From: DATAOG01 sp963757395
Lineage (GTDB): Bacteria; Pseudomonadota; Alphaproteobacteria; Geminicoccales; Geminicoccaceae
Direction: 5' to 3'
Assembly: GCA_963757395.1 (NCBI GenBank)
Contig: CAVWRK010000013.1
Coordinates: forward strand, 561,286-625,285
Length of the DNA stretch: 64,000 nucleotides
Every line of letters begins with the position of its first letter. Within the stretch, counting starts at the first letter, position 1. Below the pieces are notes generated by a model. The model was not told where the DNA came from. It saw only the letters and a program-made list of their open reading frames with translations, and searched no databases. The position numbers and the translations under genes are program-made. Shown piece by piece: positions 1-8,618 of the stretch.

Positions 1-57
1 CGCGCCTCGACGCGGCAGTCTGTCTCACCACGGAATCGGCGCGGTGGCGGAAGAGGG

Positions 58-861
58 TTGGCGCATTTGCCCAGATTCGTCAAGCCGGCTGCCCCCGCAT
101 CGTCGCGCGGGACGATCATCCTGATCCCGGCGCGACTCGCCTCGACCCGGCTGCCCGACAAGCCCCTGGCCGAGATCGGCGGCGTGCCGATGATCGTCCA
201 GGTGTGGCGCCGCGCCTGTGCGGCCGAGGTCGGTCCGGTCGTGGTCGCCTGTGCCGAGCAGGCGATCGCCGATGCCGTCACGGCGCATGGCGGCGACGCC
301 CTGCTGACCGACCCCGAGCTGCCATCCGGCACCGATCGCATCTACCAGGCCTTGACCGGGCTCGACCCCGAGCGGCGATTCGACCGGGTGATCAATCTGC
401 AGGGCGACCTTCCGACCCTGGAGCCGGCTGCGATCCGGGCCTCGCTCGAGCCTTTGGACAGACTAGGCAGCGACATCGGCACCCTCGCCGTGGCGACCGA
501 GGATCCGGCGGACAAGGCAGATCCGAGTGTCGTCAAGGCGGTCATCACGTTCGATGCGGCGCACCCGCGGCTCGCTCGGGCGCTTTATTTCACGCGGGCG
601 ACGGCGCCCACCGGCGCCGGCCCGGTCTATCACCACATCGGGATCTACGCCTATCGCCGGCCGATCCTGGAGCGCTTCGCCGCGCTGCCGCCCAGTCCTC
701 TGGAGCGACGCGAGCGGCTCGAGCAGCTGCGCGCCCTCGAGGCCGGCATGACGATCGGCGTGGCGCTCGTTGACACGGTTCCGCTCGGCGTCGATACTCG
801 CGCCGATCTGGAGCGTGCTCGAGTTCTGTTCGGCGCGCCTGGAATGGCGGCATCCAGCTAA
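58..861 (+). CDS. kdsB: 3-deoxy-manno-octulosonate cytidylyltransferase
   Basis: CMP-Kdo synthetase: activates Kdo with CTP for lipopolysaccharide inner-core synthesis in the cytoplasm. The nucleotide-binding motif IPARLASTRLPDKPLA lies at residues 23-38 of a 267-aa reading, followed by the family pattern of QGDLPTLEP and HHIGIYAYRR. Length is slightly above the usual ~250 aa because the TTG start used here adds about 18 residues before the conserved strand. No ATG lies in frame close to the motif, so the true start is uncertain, and the frame stays open to the left edge. It is followed after 17 bases by prephenate dehydratase, a pairing common in alphaproteobacteria. Confidence 0.95.
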   Translation: MAHLPRFVKPAAPASSRGTIILIPARLASTRLPDKPLAEIGGVPMIVQVWRRACAAEVGPVVVACAEQAIADAVTAHGGDALLTDPELPSGTDRIYQALTGLDPERRFDRVINLQGDLPTLEPAAIRASLEPLDRLGSDIGTLAVATEDPADKADPSVVKAVITFDAAHPRLARALYFTRATAPTGAGPVYHHIGIYAYRRPILERFAALPPSPLERRERLEQLRALEAGMTIGVALVDTVPLGVDTRADLERARVLFGAPGMAASS

Positions 862-878
862 CAACCGAGCCTCGGGTC

Positions 879-1778
879 ATGGATCAGGCGGCCGACGCTG
901 ACAGGCTTGAGATGGCGTCAGCGGTCGATGCGGCCCGGCGGATCGTCTTTCAGGGCCAGCCCGGCGCCTATTCCCATCTCGCCTGCCGGCAGGTCTGCCC
1001 ACGCTACGAGGCCGTGTCCGCCGAGTCCTTCGAGGAGGCGTTCGCCGCCGTGCGTGAGGGCCAGGCCGACCGGGCGATGATCCCGATCGACAACTCGGTC
1101 GCCGGCCGGGTCGCAGACATCCATCACCTGATGCCGCACTGCGGCCTGCACATCATCGGCGAGCATTTCCTGCGCGTGAACCATCACCTCCTGGCGGTGC
1201 CCGGTGCGCGGCTCGAGGAGATCAAGACGGTGCACTCGCACGTGCATGCCCTCAACCAATGCCGGCAGCTGCTGCGCGAGCTTGGGATCGCTCCGCGGAT
1301 CCATGCCGACACCGCGGGCGCGGCCGCCGAGGTGGCGGAGGTCGGCCGGCGCGATCAGGCGGCGATCGCCTCGCGGCTCGCGGCCGAGATCTATGGCCTC
1401 GAGATTCTGCGCTCCGACCTCGAGGACGCCGAGCACAACACCACCCGGTTCATCATTCTGGCGCGCGAGCCGATCGAGCCGCCCCCCTACGAGGGCCCGG
1501 TGATCACCAGCTTCCTGTTTCAGGTGCGCAACGTGCCGGCGGCCCTTTACAAGGCGCTGGGCGGCTTCGCCACCAACGGCGTCAACATGATCAAGCTCGA
1601 GAGCTATGTCGACGCGGGCTTCAATCAGGCGCAGTTCTACGCGGAGGTGATCGGCCACCCGGAGCAGGCGCCACTCAGGAACGCCTTCGAGGAGCTCGCT
1701 TTCTTCTCCCACGGCGTCGAGGGCCTGGGCACCTACCCGGCCCATCCGTTCCGGTTCCGCAACGCGCCGCCGGACTAG
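879..1778 (+). CDS. pheA: Prephenate dehydratase with ACT domain
   Basis: Converts prephenate to phenylpyruvate in phenylalanine synthesis. The 299-aa protein begins its PDT domain at about residue 22 (FQGQPGAYSH). It carries the catalytic-region NTTRF motif near residue 190 and a C-terminal ACT regulatory domain (KLESYVDAG, near residue 245), so it is monofunctional and lacks chorismate mutase. The ATG at 879 follows kdsB closely on the same strand, suggesting one transcript. Its TAG stop uses the palindrome CTAG at 1775-1778, which also supplies the stop of the convergent putA gene. Confidence 0.95.
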   Translation: MDQAADADRLEMASAVDAARRIVFQGQPGAYSHLACRQVCPRYEAVSAESFEEAFAAVREGQADRAMIPIDNSVAGRVADIHHLMPHCGLHIIGEHFLRVNHHLLAVPGARLEEIKTVHSHVHALNQCRQLLRELGIAPRIHADTAGAAAEVAEVGRRDQAAIASRLAAEIYGLEILRSDLEDAEHNTTRFIILAREPIEPPPYEGPVITSFLFQVRNVPAALYKALGGFATNGVNMIKLESYVDAGFNQAQFYAEVIGHPEQAPLRNAFEELAFFSHGVEGLGTYPAHPFRFRNAPPD

Positions 1779-4700
1779 CTCGGCACCGGCGCGTCGTCGA
1801 GGCTGAGCAGGCTGGCATTGCCGCCGACCGCGGCGGTGTTGATGCTGACCGTGCGCTCGGTCGCAAAGCGCGGCAGATAGTGCGGGCCGCCGGCCTTGGG
1901 GCCGGTGCCCGACAGGCGCTCGCCGCCGAACGGCTGGACGCCGACCACGGCGCCGATGATGTTGCGGTTGACGTAGATGTTGCCGGCCCGGGCCCGCTCC
2001 AGCACCCGCTCGATGGTCTGGTCGATCCGGCTGTGGACGCCGAGCGTCAGCCCGTAGCCGGTCGCGTTGATCGCATCGACCACTTGATCGAGGCGCGAGC
2101 CGGCGAAGCGGACGACGTGCAGGATCGGCCCGAAGACCTCGCCCTCGAGCTGCTCGATGGTCTCGATCTCGAAAGCGTGCGGCGCGAAGAAGCAGCCGGC
2201 CGCGAGCGCCGGATCGAGCGGCACCCGCTGGATCAGCCGCCCCTCGCGCTGCATGCGCTCGGCATGGCGGGTCAGCCGCTCGCGCGCGGTCTCGTCGATC
2301 ACCGGACCGACGTCGGTCGCGAGCTGGCCGGGATCGCCGATCCGCAGCTCCAGCATGGCGCCGATGAGCATCTCGAGCACGCGATCGGCGATCGCGTCCT
2401 GCAGGTAGAGGACACGGAGCGCCGAGCAGCGTTGCCCGGCCGAGCGGAAGGCCGCGAGCAGGACGTCGGCGACCACCTGCTCGGTCAGGGCCGAAGAATC
2501 GACCAACATCGCGTTCTGGCCACCGGTCTCGGCGATCAGGGTCGCGATTGGCCCGTCCTTGGCGGCGAGCGCACGGTTGATCCGCCATGCGGTCTGGGTC
2601 GAGCCGGTGAACGCGACGCCGGCGATCGCCGGGCTCTCGACCAGCCGCGCCCCGACCTCCGGCCCGCCGGGGAGCAGGATCAAGGCATCCTCGGGCACGC
2701 CCGCCTGGTGCAGAAGCGTGACCGCTCTGGCCGCGATCAGCGGCGTCTGAGGTGCCGGCTTGGCGATCACGGCATTGCCGACCACGAGCGCCGCAGCGAT
2801 CTGGCCGGTGAAGATCGCGAGCGGGAAGTTCCAGGGACTGATCGCGGCGAACACGCCTCGGCCATGGAGCGCGAGCTGGTTGCTCTCCCCGGTCGGGCCA
2901 GGCAACTCGCGGGGCGGCACGGCGGCCCTCGCCTCGGCCGCATAGTAGCGGAGAAAATCGACCGCCTCGCGGACCTCGGCCACAGCATCGACCATGGTTT
3001 TGCCGGCCTCGCGCACGCACCAGGCGAGGAGCTCCGGCGCGTTGACCTCATAGAGGTCGGCAGCCCGTTCCAGAAAGGCGGCGCGCGTCTCGACCGGGGT
3101 CCGGTCCCAGGCAGGAAAGCCCCGCCCGGCCAGCGCCACCGCCTGCTCGACTGCTGCCGGATCGGCTTCGATGACGGCGCCGATCGCGCGGGACCGGTCG
3201 GTCGGATCGTAGCTGGTCCGCGGCGCCTTGGTGCTGGCCGCGACGCCGGGCCTGGCGACGAGGCCCGGCGTGAATTCCGCCTCGATCCGGGCCGCGAGGG
3301 GCGCGAGTGCCGCGGGATCGGCGAGATCGATGCCGCGCGAGTTCTTCCGGCTCGCGCCATAGAGCGCGGGTGGCAGCGGGATCTTCGGATTGGCCTTCGG
3401 CTCGATCTGAGCAAGTTGGAGCGCCGGGTCCCCGACCAGGCTGGCGATCGGGATCGCCGGGTCCAGTATCCGGTTGACGAAGGAGGTGTTGGCGCCGTTC
3501 TCCAGCAAGCGACGCACCAGATAGGGCAGCAGGTCCTGGTGACTGCCGACCGGTGCGTAGACGCGACAGGCGATGTCGAGGTCGTCCGCCTTCAGGTCCG
3601 CGTAAAGGGCCTCGCCCATGCCGTGCAGGCGCTGGAACTCGAAGGTGCGCCGGTCGCCGGCGAGCTCGATGATGCTGGCAAGCGTCTGGGCATTGTGGGT
3701 CGCGAACTGCGGGTAGAAGGCATCGCCACCGAAGAGCAAACGCCGGGCGCAGGCCAGGTAGGAGACATCGGTCGCGAGCTTGCGGGTGAACACCGGATAG
3801 TCGTCGAAGCCCTGCTCCTGGGCTCGCTTGATCTCGGTATCCCAATAGGCGCCCTTGACCAGACGGACCGGGATCCGACGCCGTTGACGGCGAGCCAGAT
3901 CCCCGAGCCAGGCGATCACGTGGAGGGCTCGCTTCTGATAGGCCTGGACCGCGAGCCCGAGGCCGTCCCAGCCGCCGAGCTCGGGCGCCGACGCCAGGCG
4001 CTCGAACAGATCGAGCGATGGCTCCAGACGGTCGGCCTCCTCGGCGTCGATCGTGACCGTGATCCGGCCGGCGCGGGCGTCTGTCAGGAGCTCGAGGAGA
4101 CGCGGCAGCAGCTCGGCCTCGAAGCGGCGGTGCTGGGCCAGCTCGTAGCGCGGATGCAACGCCGAGAGCTTGATCGAGACGCTCGGGCGCGCCATCAGAT
4201 CGTCGCCCTCGGCGGCCTCGATGATGGCTGCGATCGCGTCCCGATAGGCGCGCTGATAGCGCAAGGCATCGGCCGTGGTCTTGGCGCCTTCGCCCAGCAT
4301 GTCGTAGGAGTAGCGATAGCCCTTCTGCTCGAGCTCGCGGGCGCGCCGAATCGCCGCCTCGATCGTCTGGCCGAGGACGAAGTGGCGCCCCAGCACCCGC
4401 ATCGCCTGCAGGATCGCCTGACGCGCGACCGGCTCGCCGAGCCGCTGGACGAGGCGGGCGAAGCGGGTCCCGGCTTCGCCTTCGCGCTCCAGGTCGACCC
4501 GGACCAGCCGCCCGGTCAGCATCAGGCCCCAGGTCGAGGCGTTGACGAACAGCAACTCGCTGTGGCCGAGATGGCGGGCCCAGTCGCCGAAGCTGAGCTT
4601 GTCGCGGATCAGCCGGTCGCTGGTCTCCGGGTCGGGGATCCGGAGCAGAGCTTCGGCCAGGCACATCAGCATGATGCCTTCACGCGTGCTGAGGCTGTAC

Positions 4701-4936
4701 TCGTGCAAGAACGCCTCGACGCCGAGCTGGTCGCCACCCGCCTGGCGCACCTGCTCCGCGAGGCGCCGGGCGCGCACCTGGATGCGCGCCCGCGGCTCGG
4801 GCTCAAGCGTCGCCTCGGCCAGCACGGCCTCGACGCAGGCGGCCTCGTCAGCACGATGCGCCCGGCGGATCATCGCGCGCAACGGCGCCTCGTCGAGCGG
4901 CGGCCGATCCTCCAGGATGCGAGCGGCCATGGCCAT
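1775..4936 (-). CDS. putA: Bifunctional proline dehydrogenase / glutamate-semialdehyde dehydrogenase
   Basis: Oxidises proline to glutamate in two steps. The N-terminal half is the FAD proline dehydrogenase (ATHNAQT and EFQRLHGMGEAL motifs). The C-terminal half is the NAD aldehyde dehydrogenase, with SPWNFPLAIF, ETGGQNAM and the catalytic cysteine in SAGQRCSALR. I chose the ATG at 4936 (MAMAARILEDRP), giving about 1053 aa; the frame is open to 5038 but the extra residues look non-conserved. The length fits the shorter PutA class. No ribbon-helix-helix DNA-binding domain is present at the N terminus, so this PutA should not repress its own gene. The downstream end abuts pheA tail to tail. Confidence 0.96.
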   Translation of the reverse strand: MAMAARILEDRPPLDEAPLRAMIRRAHRADEAACVEAVLAEATLEPEPRARIQVRARRLAEQVRQAGGDQLGVEAFLHEYSLSTREGIMLMCLAEALLRIPDPETSDRLIRDKLSFGDWARHLGHSELLFVNASTWGLMLTGRLVRVDLEREGEAGTRFARLVQRLGEPVARQAILQAMRVLGRHFVLGQTIEAAIRRARELEQKGYRYSYDMLGEGAKTTADALRYQRAYRDAIAAIIEAAEGDDLMARPSVSIKLSALHPRYELAQHRRFEAELLPRLLELLTDARAGRITVTIDAEEADRLEPSLDLFERLASAPELGGWDGLGLAVQAYQKRALHVIAWLGDLARRQRRRIPVRLVKGAYWDTEIKRAQEQGFDDYPVFTRKLATDVSYLACARRLLFGGDAFYPQFATHNAQTLASIIELAGDRRTFEFQRLHGMGEALYADLKADDLDIACRVYAPVGSHQDLLPYLVRRLLENGANTSFVNRILDPAIPIASLVGDPALQLAQIEPKANPKIPLPPALYGASRKNSRGIDLADPAALAPLAARIEAEFTPGLVARPGVAASTKAPRTSYDPTDRSRAIGAVIEADPAAVEQAVALAGRGFPAWDRTPVETRAAFLERAADLYEVNAPELLAWCVREAGKTMVDAVAEVREAVDFLRYYAAEARAAVPPRELPGPTGESNQLALHGRGVFAAISPWNFPLAIFTGQIAAALVVGNAVIAKPAPQTPLIAARAVTLLHQAGVPEDALILLPGGPEVGARLVESPAIAGVAFTGSTQTAWRINRALAAKDGPIATLIAETGGQNAMLVDSSALTEQVVADVLLAAFRSAGQRCSALRVLYLQDAIADRVLEMLIGAMLELRIGDPGQLATDVGPVIDETARERLTRHAERMQREGRLIQRVPLDPALAAGCFFAPHAFEIETIEQLEGEVFGPILHVVRFAGSRLDQVVDAINATGYGLTLGVHSRIDQTIERVLERARAGNIYVNRNIIGAVVGVQPFGGERLSGTGPKAGGPHYLPRFATERTVSINTAAVGGNASLLSLDDAPVPS

Positions 4937-5083
4937 GGTGGGAGCACCTCGGCTGTCCGGGATCAACAGACCCGTCACCCCGGCACCAATCCTACCACGG
5001 CCTGGCGACCGGTCCCCAGCCAATTCGCCAGTTTGCAATGCGCGAGGGCGACCGCGAGCGGCCCACCTCAGCTTCCGAGGAGC

Positions 5084-6217
5084 TCAGCCGGCGACCGCAC
5101 GCGCCGGGGACGCCTCGCGTGCCGGCGGGAGGTCGCGCATCGGCAGAACATCGCGGGCCACGCGTGTGGCGCGGGCCTGGCGCCCGTTCCGGACCCGCTC
5201 CTCGGCGAGCCGATCGGCGATCTCGCTGGTCGGGGCACCGGCGTGCGCGGCGCGCTCGAAGACCTCGGTCAGGGTCTCGGCGATGGCCTGGACCTTGGCC
5301 AGCGCCCGGCCCCGGTCGTAGCCGCCCGAGCGCAACTCCTCGGCGATATTGATCAGGCCGCCGGCGTTGATCACGTAGTCGGGCGCGTACAGGATGCCGC
5401 GCGCGTGCAAGGCGGCGCCATGGCGTGGTTCGAGCAGCTGGTTATTGGCGGCACCGGCCACGACCTTGCAGGTCAGCCGTGGCACTGTGTCATCGTTGAT
5501 CACGCCGCCGAGCGCGCAGGGGGCCAGCACCTCCGCCTCGACCCCGAAGATCTGGTCGCCATCGACCAGGCGGGCGCCGAACTCCTCAGCCGCACGCTCG
5601 GCGCGGGTCGGATCGAGGTCGGCGACGATCAGTTTGGCGCCGTCCTGGGCGAGCAGCCTGGCGACGTTGTAGCCGACGTGGCCGAGACCCTGGACCGCCA
5701 CCCGGATGCCGGTCAGGTCGGCGCCTCCGAGCCGGTGCCTGACCGCGGCCCGAATCCCGAGCCAGATCCCACGCGCCGTGACCGGCGACGGATCGCCGCT
5801 GCCGCTCGAGCGCCCGAGCACGCAAGACGTCTCGGCACTCGCGCAGTCCATGTCGGCCGGGCAGGTACCGACGTCCTCGCCGGTGTAGTAGCGGCCGCCG
5901 AGGCTGTCGATCGCCCGCCCGAGCGCCCGGAACAGCGCCTTTGACTTGCCGGTCTTGGGATCGCCGATGATCACGGTCTTGCCGCCGCCGAACGGCAGGT
6001 TGGCCATGACCGCCTTGTAGGTCATGCCCTTGGCGAGCCGCAGGACGTCGGTCAGCGCTGCGGCCTCACTCGGATAGGGCCACATGCGACAGCCGCCGAT
6101 GGCCGGGCCGAGCGTCGTATCATGCAGGGCGACGATGGCCTTCAGGCCACTTCGGCGATCGAAGAAGAAGACCACCTGCTCGTGGTTGTCGAACGCAGGC
6201 GACGCAAAGACATCCAT
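5084..6217 (-). CDS. Leucine (branched-chain amino acid) dehydrogenase
   Basis: NAD-dependent oxidative deamination of leucine/valine/isoleucine, Glu/Leu/Phe/Val dehydrogenase family. The 377-aa protein has the substrate-binding region GPAIGGCRMWPY, the catalytic-lysine loop LPFGGGKTVI, and a Rossmann domain after VQGLGHVGYNVA. The start at 6217 is preferred because GGAG lies six bases before it; a second in-frame ATG is at 6229. It sits upstream of putA on the same strand with a 147-base gap. Genes for the next steps of leucine breakdown (isovaleryl-CoA dehydrogenase and a methylglutaconyl-CoA-hydratase-like gene) lie a few kb away, which fits a catabolic rather than biosynthetic role. A phenylalanine dehydrogenase activity cannot be excluded. 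Confidence 0.9.
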   Translation of the reverse strand: MDVFASPAFDNHEQVVFFFDRRSGLKAIVALHDTTLGPAIGGCRMWPYPSEAAALTDVLRLAKGMTYKAVMANLPFGGGKTVIIGDPKTGKSKALFRALGRAIDSLGGRYYTGEDVGTCPADMDCASAETSCVLGRSSGSGDPSPVTARGIWLGIRAAVRHRLGGADLTGIRVAVQGLGHVGYNVARLLAQDGAKLIVADLDPTRAERAAEEFGARLVDGDQIFGVEAEVLAPCALGGVINDDTVPRLTCKVVAGAANNQLLEPRHGAALHARGILYAPDYVINAGGLINIAEELRSGGYDRGRALAKVQAIAETLTEVFERAAHAGAPTSEIADRLAEERVRNGRQARATRVARDVLPMRDLPPAREASPARAVAG

Positions 6218-6315
6218 TTCCGTCTCCAAGGGTACCAGCCGCGCGAGGACAAGCTGACTTGACGACGGCCCTGGGACCGGCTGCAGACACCCGTTGGTCC
6301 AGAGCTCGAGCCCGG

Positions 6316-6347
6316 TTTCTATGTAGAAATGGTTAAAGAATCTTCAA
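6316..6347 (-). promoter_or_regulatory. Candidate sigma70 promoter with 14-bp palindrome before leucine dehydrogenase
   Basis: On the minus strand TTGAAG (6347-6342) and TACATA (6325-6320) are separated by 16 bases. This lies in an AT-rich island within otherwise GC-rich sequence, about 100 bases before the leucine dehydrogenase start. The -10 box lies inside a perfect inverted repeat (TTTCTA-TG-TAGAAA, 6316-6329), placed as an operator would be. A second small palindrome (TTTGT-T-ACAAA) is at 6356-6366. The regulator is unknown. Confidence 0.4.
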
Positions 6348-6418
6348 CCTCCAAGTTTGTTACAAAGGCTTCATGCGACTGTTGGATGCACTGCAGCAAA
6401 TCGAGGCCATGCAAAGCA

Positions 6419-7723
6419 TTAGTCGAGATAGCCGAGCCATCGCCACCACAGGTAGTCCAATGGGACCAGCACCAGCAGGGCGAGGCCACCGAGCAGCAAG
6501 CTCAGTCTGGTCGCGGCGGCGAGGCGCAGATTGGCGAGCTGCAGCGCGACCATCACCGGTGCCGACTGATAGGGCAGCAGCATGGTCGAGAAGCCAACGA
6601 TCTGGGTCATCAAGACGCTCACCAACGGCAGATCCGCAGCCTCGGCCATCGGCGCCGCGAGCGGCCCGAGGACGGCCGGCACGCCAGGGTGGGTCGTGAC
6701 GAGTCCGATCAGGCTGGCCGCGGCAACCAGCGCCCCGAAGCTTTCGGCGGGCGCATCCGGTGCCAGCGGCAACCAGGCGAGCGCCTTGGCCCCCAGAGCC
6801 CCGGCCAGCCCGCTGGCATCGATCAGGCTGACCATGCCCAGCAACCCCGCGACATAGAAGAAGGTTCCGAAGCTGGTCGCGGTCTCGAAGGTGCGCGGAT
6901 CGATGACGCCGACGCCCGGCAGCATGCAGACCAGCGCGGCGGCGAGCGCGACCCAGCCGGGCGAGATGCCATGCAGCGAATCGGTCGCCCAGAGCAGAAG
7001 CGCCAGGACCAGGATGCCGAGCAGACGGCGCTCCGCGGGCGACCAGGGCGGCGGCGCGTCATGCTTGGCACGACCGTTCTGGTCAGGGAGACGGTCGTCC
7101 ACAAGGTCGGGGAACAACCGGCAGACCAGCTCGGCGAGCAGCAACCCATAGGCCAACCCGAGCACCGGAAAGTGCAGCAGAAGATACGCGCCATAGGAGA
7201 TGCTGACGCCGTAGAGCGTCTCGGCCACGCCCAGGAGCACCATGTTCGGCAGGTTCGCCGGCAGCACCGCGAACGCGGGCAGGATGGTGCCGAACGCAAC
7301 CGCGAGCAGGATGCCGGTCCGACCGCGGCGACCCGGCACGAAGCCGAGCTCGCCGGTGAGCGCCACGAAGATCGGCACCAGGACCATGATCCGACCCATC
7401 GCGGCCGGGACCAGGAACGCGAGGCCGCCCCCCAGCGCGACCGTACCGTAGACGATCCGTCGGTAGGACCCACCCAGATGCCCGACCAGGAGCCGGGCGA
7501 GGCGCTGGCCGAGGCCGGTCGTCTGGACCGCGGCGCCGATCACCAGACCCCCGAATACCAACCAGAGTGCGCTCGATGTGAAGCCTGCGAAGATCACCCG
7601 GGGTGGTGCTATGCCAAGCACGGTCGCGAGCACGAACAGGCCGATACCGGTGACATGGAACGGCAGGGCGCCAGTCGCCCAGCAGCCGAGCGCCAGGAGC
7701 ACGAGGGCGGCGGTTCGCGCCAT
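6419..7723 (-). CDS. SLC13 (DASS)-family anion/carboxylate transporter
   Basis: Integral membrane protein of at least 434 aa with about twelve hydrophobic segments, arranged as two repeats. The ATEALP-like signature appears as ATGALPFHVT near residue 16, and an intramembrane hairpin as MLPYQSAPVM near the C terminus. The family moves di- or tricarboxylates, sulfate or related anions, usually with sodium. The substrate cannot be told here. The ATG at 7723 leaves the first helix short. The frame stays open upstream to 7783 and those codons read like the missing N terminus, but contain no ATG, GTG or TTG, so the start (possibly CTG at 7774) is unresolved. Confidence 0.8.
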   Translation of the reverse strand: MARTAALVLLALGCWATGALPFHVTGIGLFVLATVLGIAPPRVIFAGFTSSALWLVFGGLVIGAAVQTTGLGQRLARLLVGHLGGSYRRIVYGTVALGGGLAFLVPAAMGRIMVLVPIFVALTGELGFVPGRRGRTGILLAVAFGTILPAFAVLPANLPNMVLLGVAETLYGVSISYGAYLLLHFPVLGLAYGLLLAELVCRLFPDLVDDRLPDQNGRAKHDAPPPWSPAERRLLGILVLALLLWATDSLHGISPGWVALAAALVCMLPGVGVIDPRTFETATSFGTFFYVAGLLGMVSLIDASGLAGALGAKALAWLPLAPDAPAESFGALVAAASLIGLVTTHPGVPAVLGPLAAPMAEAADLPLVSVLMTQIVGFSTMLLPYQSAPVMVALQLANLRLAAATRLSLLLGGLALLVLVPLDYLWWRWLGYLD

Positions 7724-7810
7724 CGCGGGCTCGAGGCCGACCGCCTCGGGCCAGAGGACGAGGCCAAGCGCCAGAGCCGGCGATCAGCGCGCCGGCGACG
7801 CGTGGAACAG

Positions 7811-8599
7811 TCAGGAAAGCCAGCTCGCCGGCCGCTTGGCGAGAAACGCCGCGACGCCTTCGCGAGCCTCCGGGGTCGCCCTGAGCGCAGCGATCCGCCG
7901 GGCGGTGGCGTCGATCAGATCTGGCCCGATCGGCTGTCCGGCCAGATCCTGGACCAAGCGCTTGGCCGCCGTGAGCGCCCCCGGCCCGCCCCGCAGAAGA
8001 TCATGGAGAATGGCGTCGACCGCGCCATCCAGCTGGTCCGCTTCGACCACCTCGTGGACCAGCCCGATCCGGGCCGCCTCGGTGGCACTGATCCGCTCGC
8101 CGGTCAGCATCAGGCGGCGCGCCTGGCGGATCCCGATCGCGGCGACGACGTAGGGCCCGATCACCGAGGGGATCAGGCCGAGGCGGACCTCGGTCGTGCC
8201 GAACAGGGCCGTGGCGTTGGCGACCACGATGTCGCAGCAGGCGATCAAGCCGGTGCCGCCGCCGAGCGCCGCGCCATTGACCCGCGCGATGGTCGGCTTG
8301 GGCAGCTCGTTCAGAGTGGCCATCAGCTTCGCCAAGGCTCTGGCATCGGCCAGGTTTTCGGCCTCGCCATAGGTCGCGGTGTTGCGCATCCAGTTGAGGT
8401 CGGCGCCGGCCGAGAAGCTTTTGCCACTGCCGGTCAGCACCACCGCGCGCACGGCCGCATCGTCCCCCAGTCGAGTGAGCTCGGTGGTCAGTTCGGCGAT
8501 CAGCCGGTCATCGAAGGCATTGTGGACTTCCGGCCGGTTCAGCGTGATCCAGGCGCTGTCGTCGGGGCGGCGCTCAGAGAGCAGCAGGGACTCGGACAT
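7811..8599 (-). CDS. Enoyl-CoA hydratase/isomerase, methylglutaconyl-CoA hydratase-like
   Basis: Crotonase-fold protein of 262 aa. The oxyanion-hole segments are SAGADLNWM near residue 68 and GAALGGGTGL near residue 115, followed by EVRLGLIPSVIGPYV. The GADLNWM and IPSVIGPYV wording is typical of the LiuC/GnyH methylglutaconyl-CoA hydratases of leucine degradation. Isovaleryl-CoA dehydrogenase and leucine dehydrogenase nearby support that reading, although the carboxylase of the same pathway is not in the window. I start at the ATG at 8599; the longer frame upstream is antisense-like sequence over the next gene. Confidence 0.85.
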   Translation of the reverse strand: MSESLLLSERRPDDSAWITLNRPEVHNAFDDRLIAELTTELTRLGDDAAVRAVVLTGSGKSFSAGADLNWMRNTATYGEAENLADARALAKLMATLNELPKPTIARVNGAALGGGTGLIACCDIVVANATALFGTTEVRLGLIPSVIGPYVVAAIGIRQARRLMLTGERISATEAARIGLVHEVVEADQLDGAVDAILHDLLRGGPGALTAAKRLVQDLAGQPIGPDLIDATARRIAALRATPEAREGVAAFLAKRPASWLS

Positions 8600-8618
8600 G
8601 GCGCGGGTCTCCGATCGC

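Noticed and set aside
918..3020. 700-codon minus-strand frame crossing pheA and putA
   Set aside because: It is a shifted frame of putA at one end and antisense to pheA at the other, with low-complexity Arg/Ala-rich product.
1259..5944. Very long plus-strand open frame (1561 codons)
   Set aside because: It runs antisense to putA and leucine dehydrogenase, whose minus-strand proteins have full family motifs. The plus-strand product is Arg/Gly/Ala-rich with no domain and reflects high-GC codon bias.
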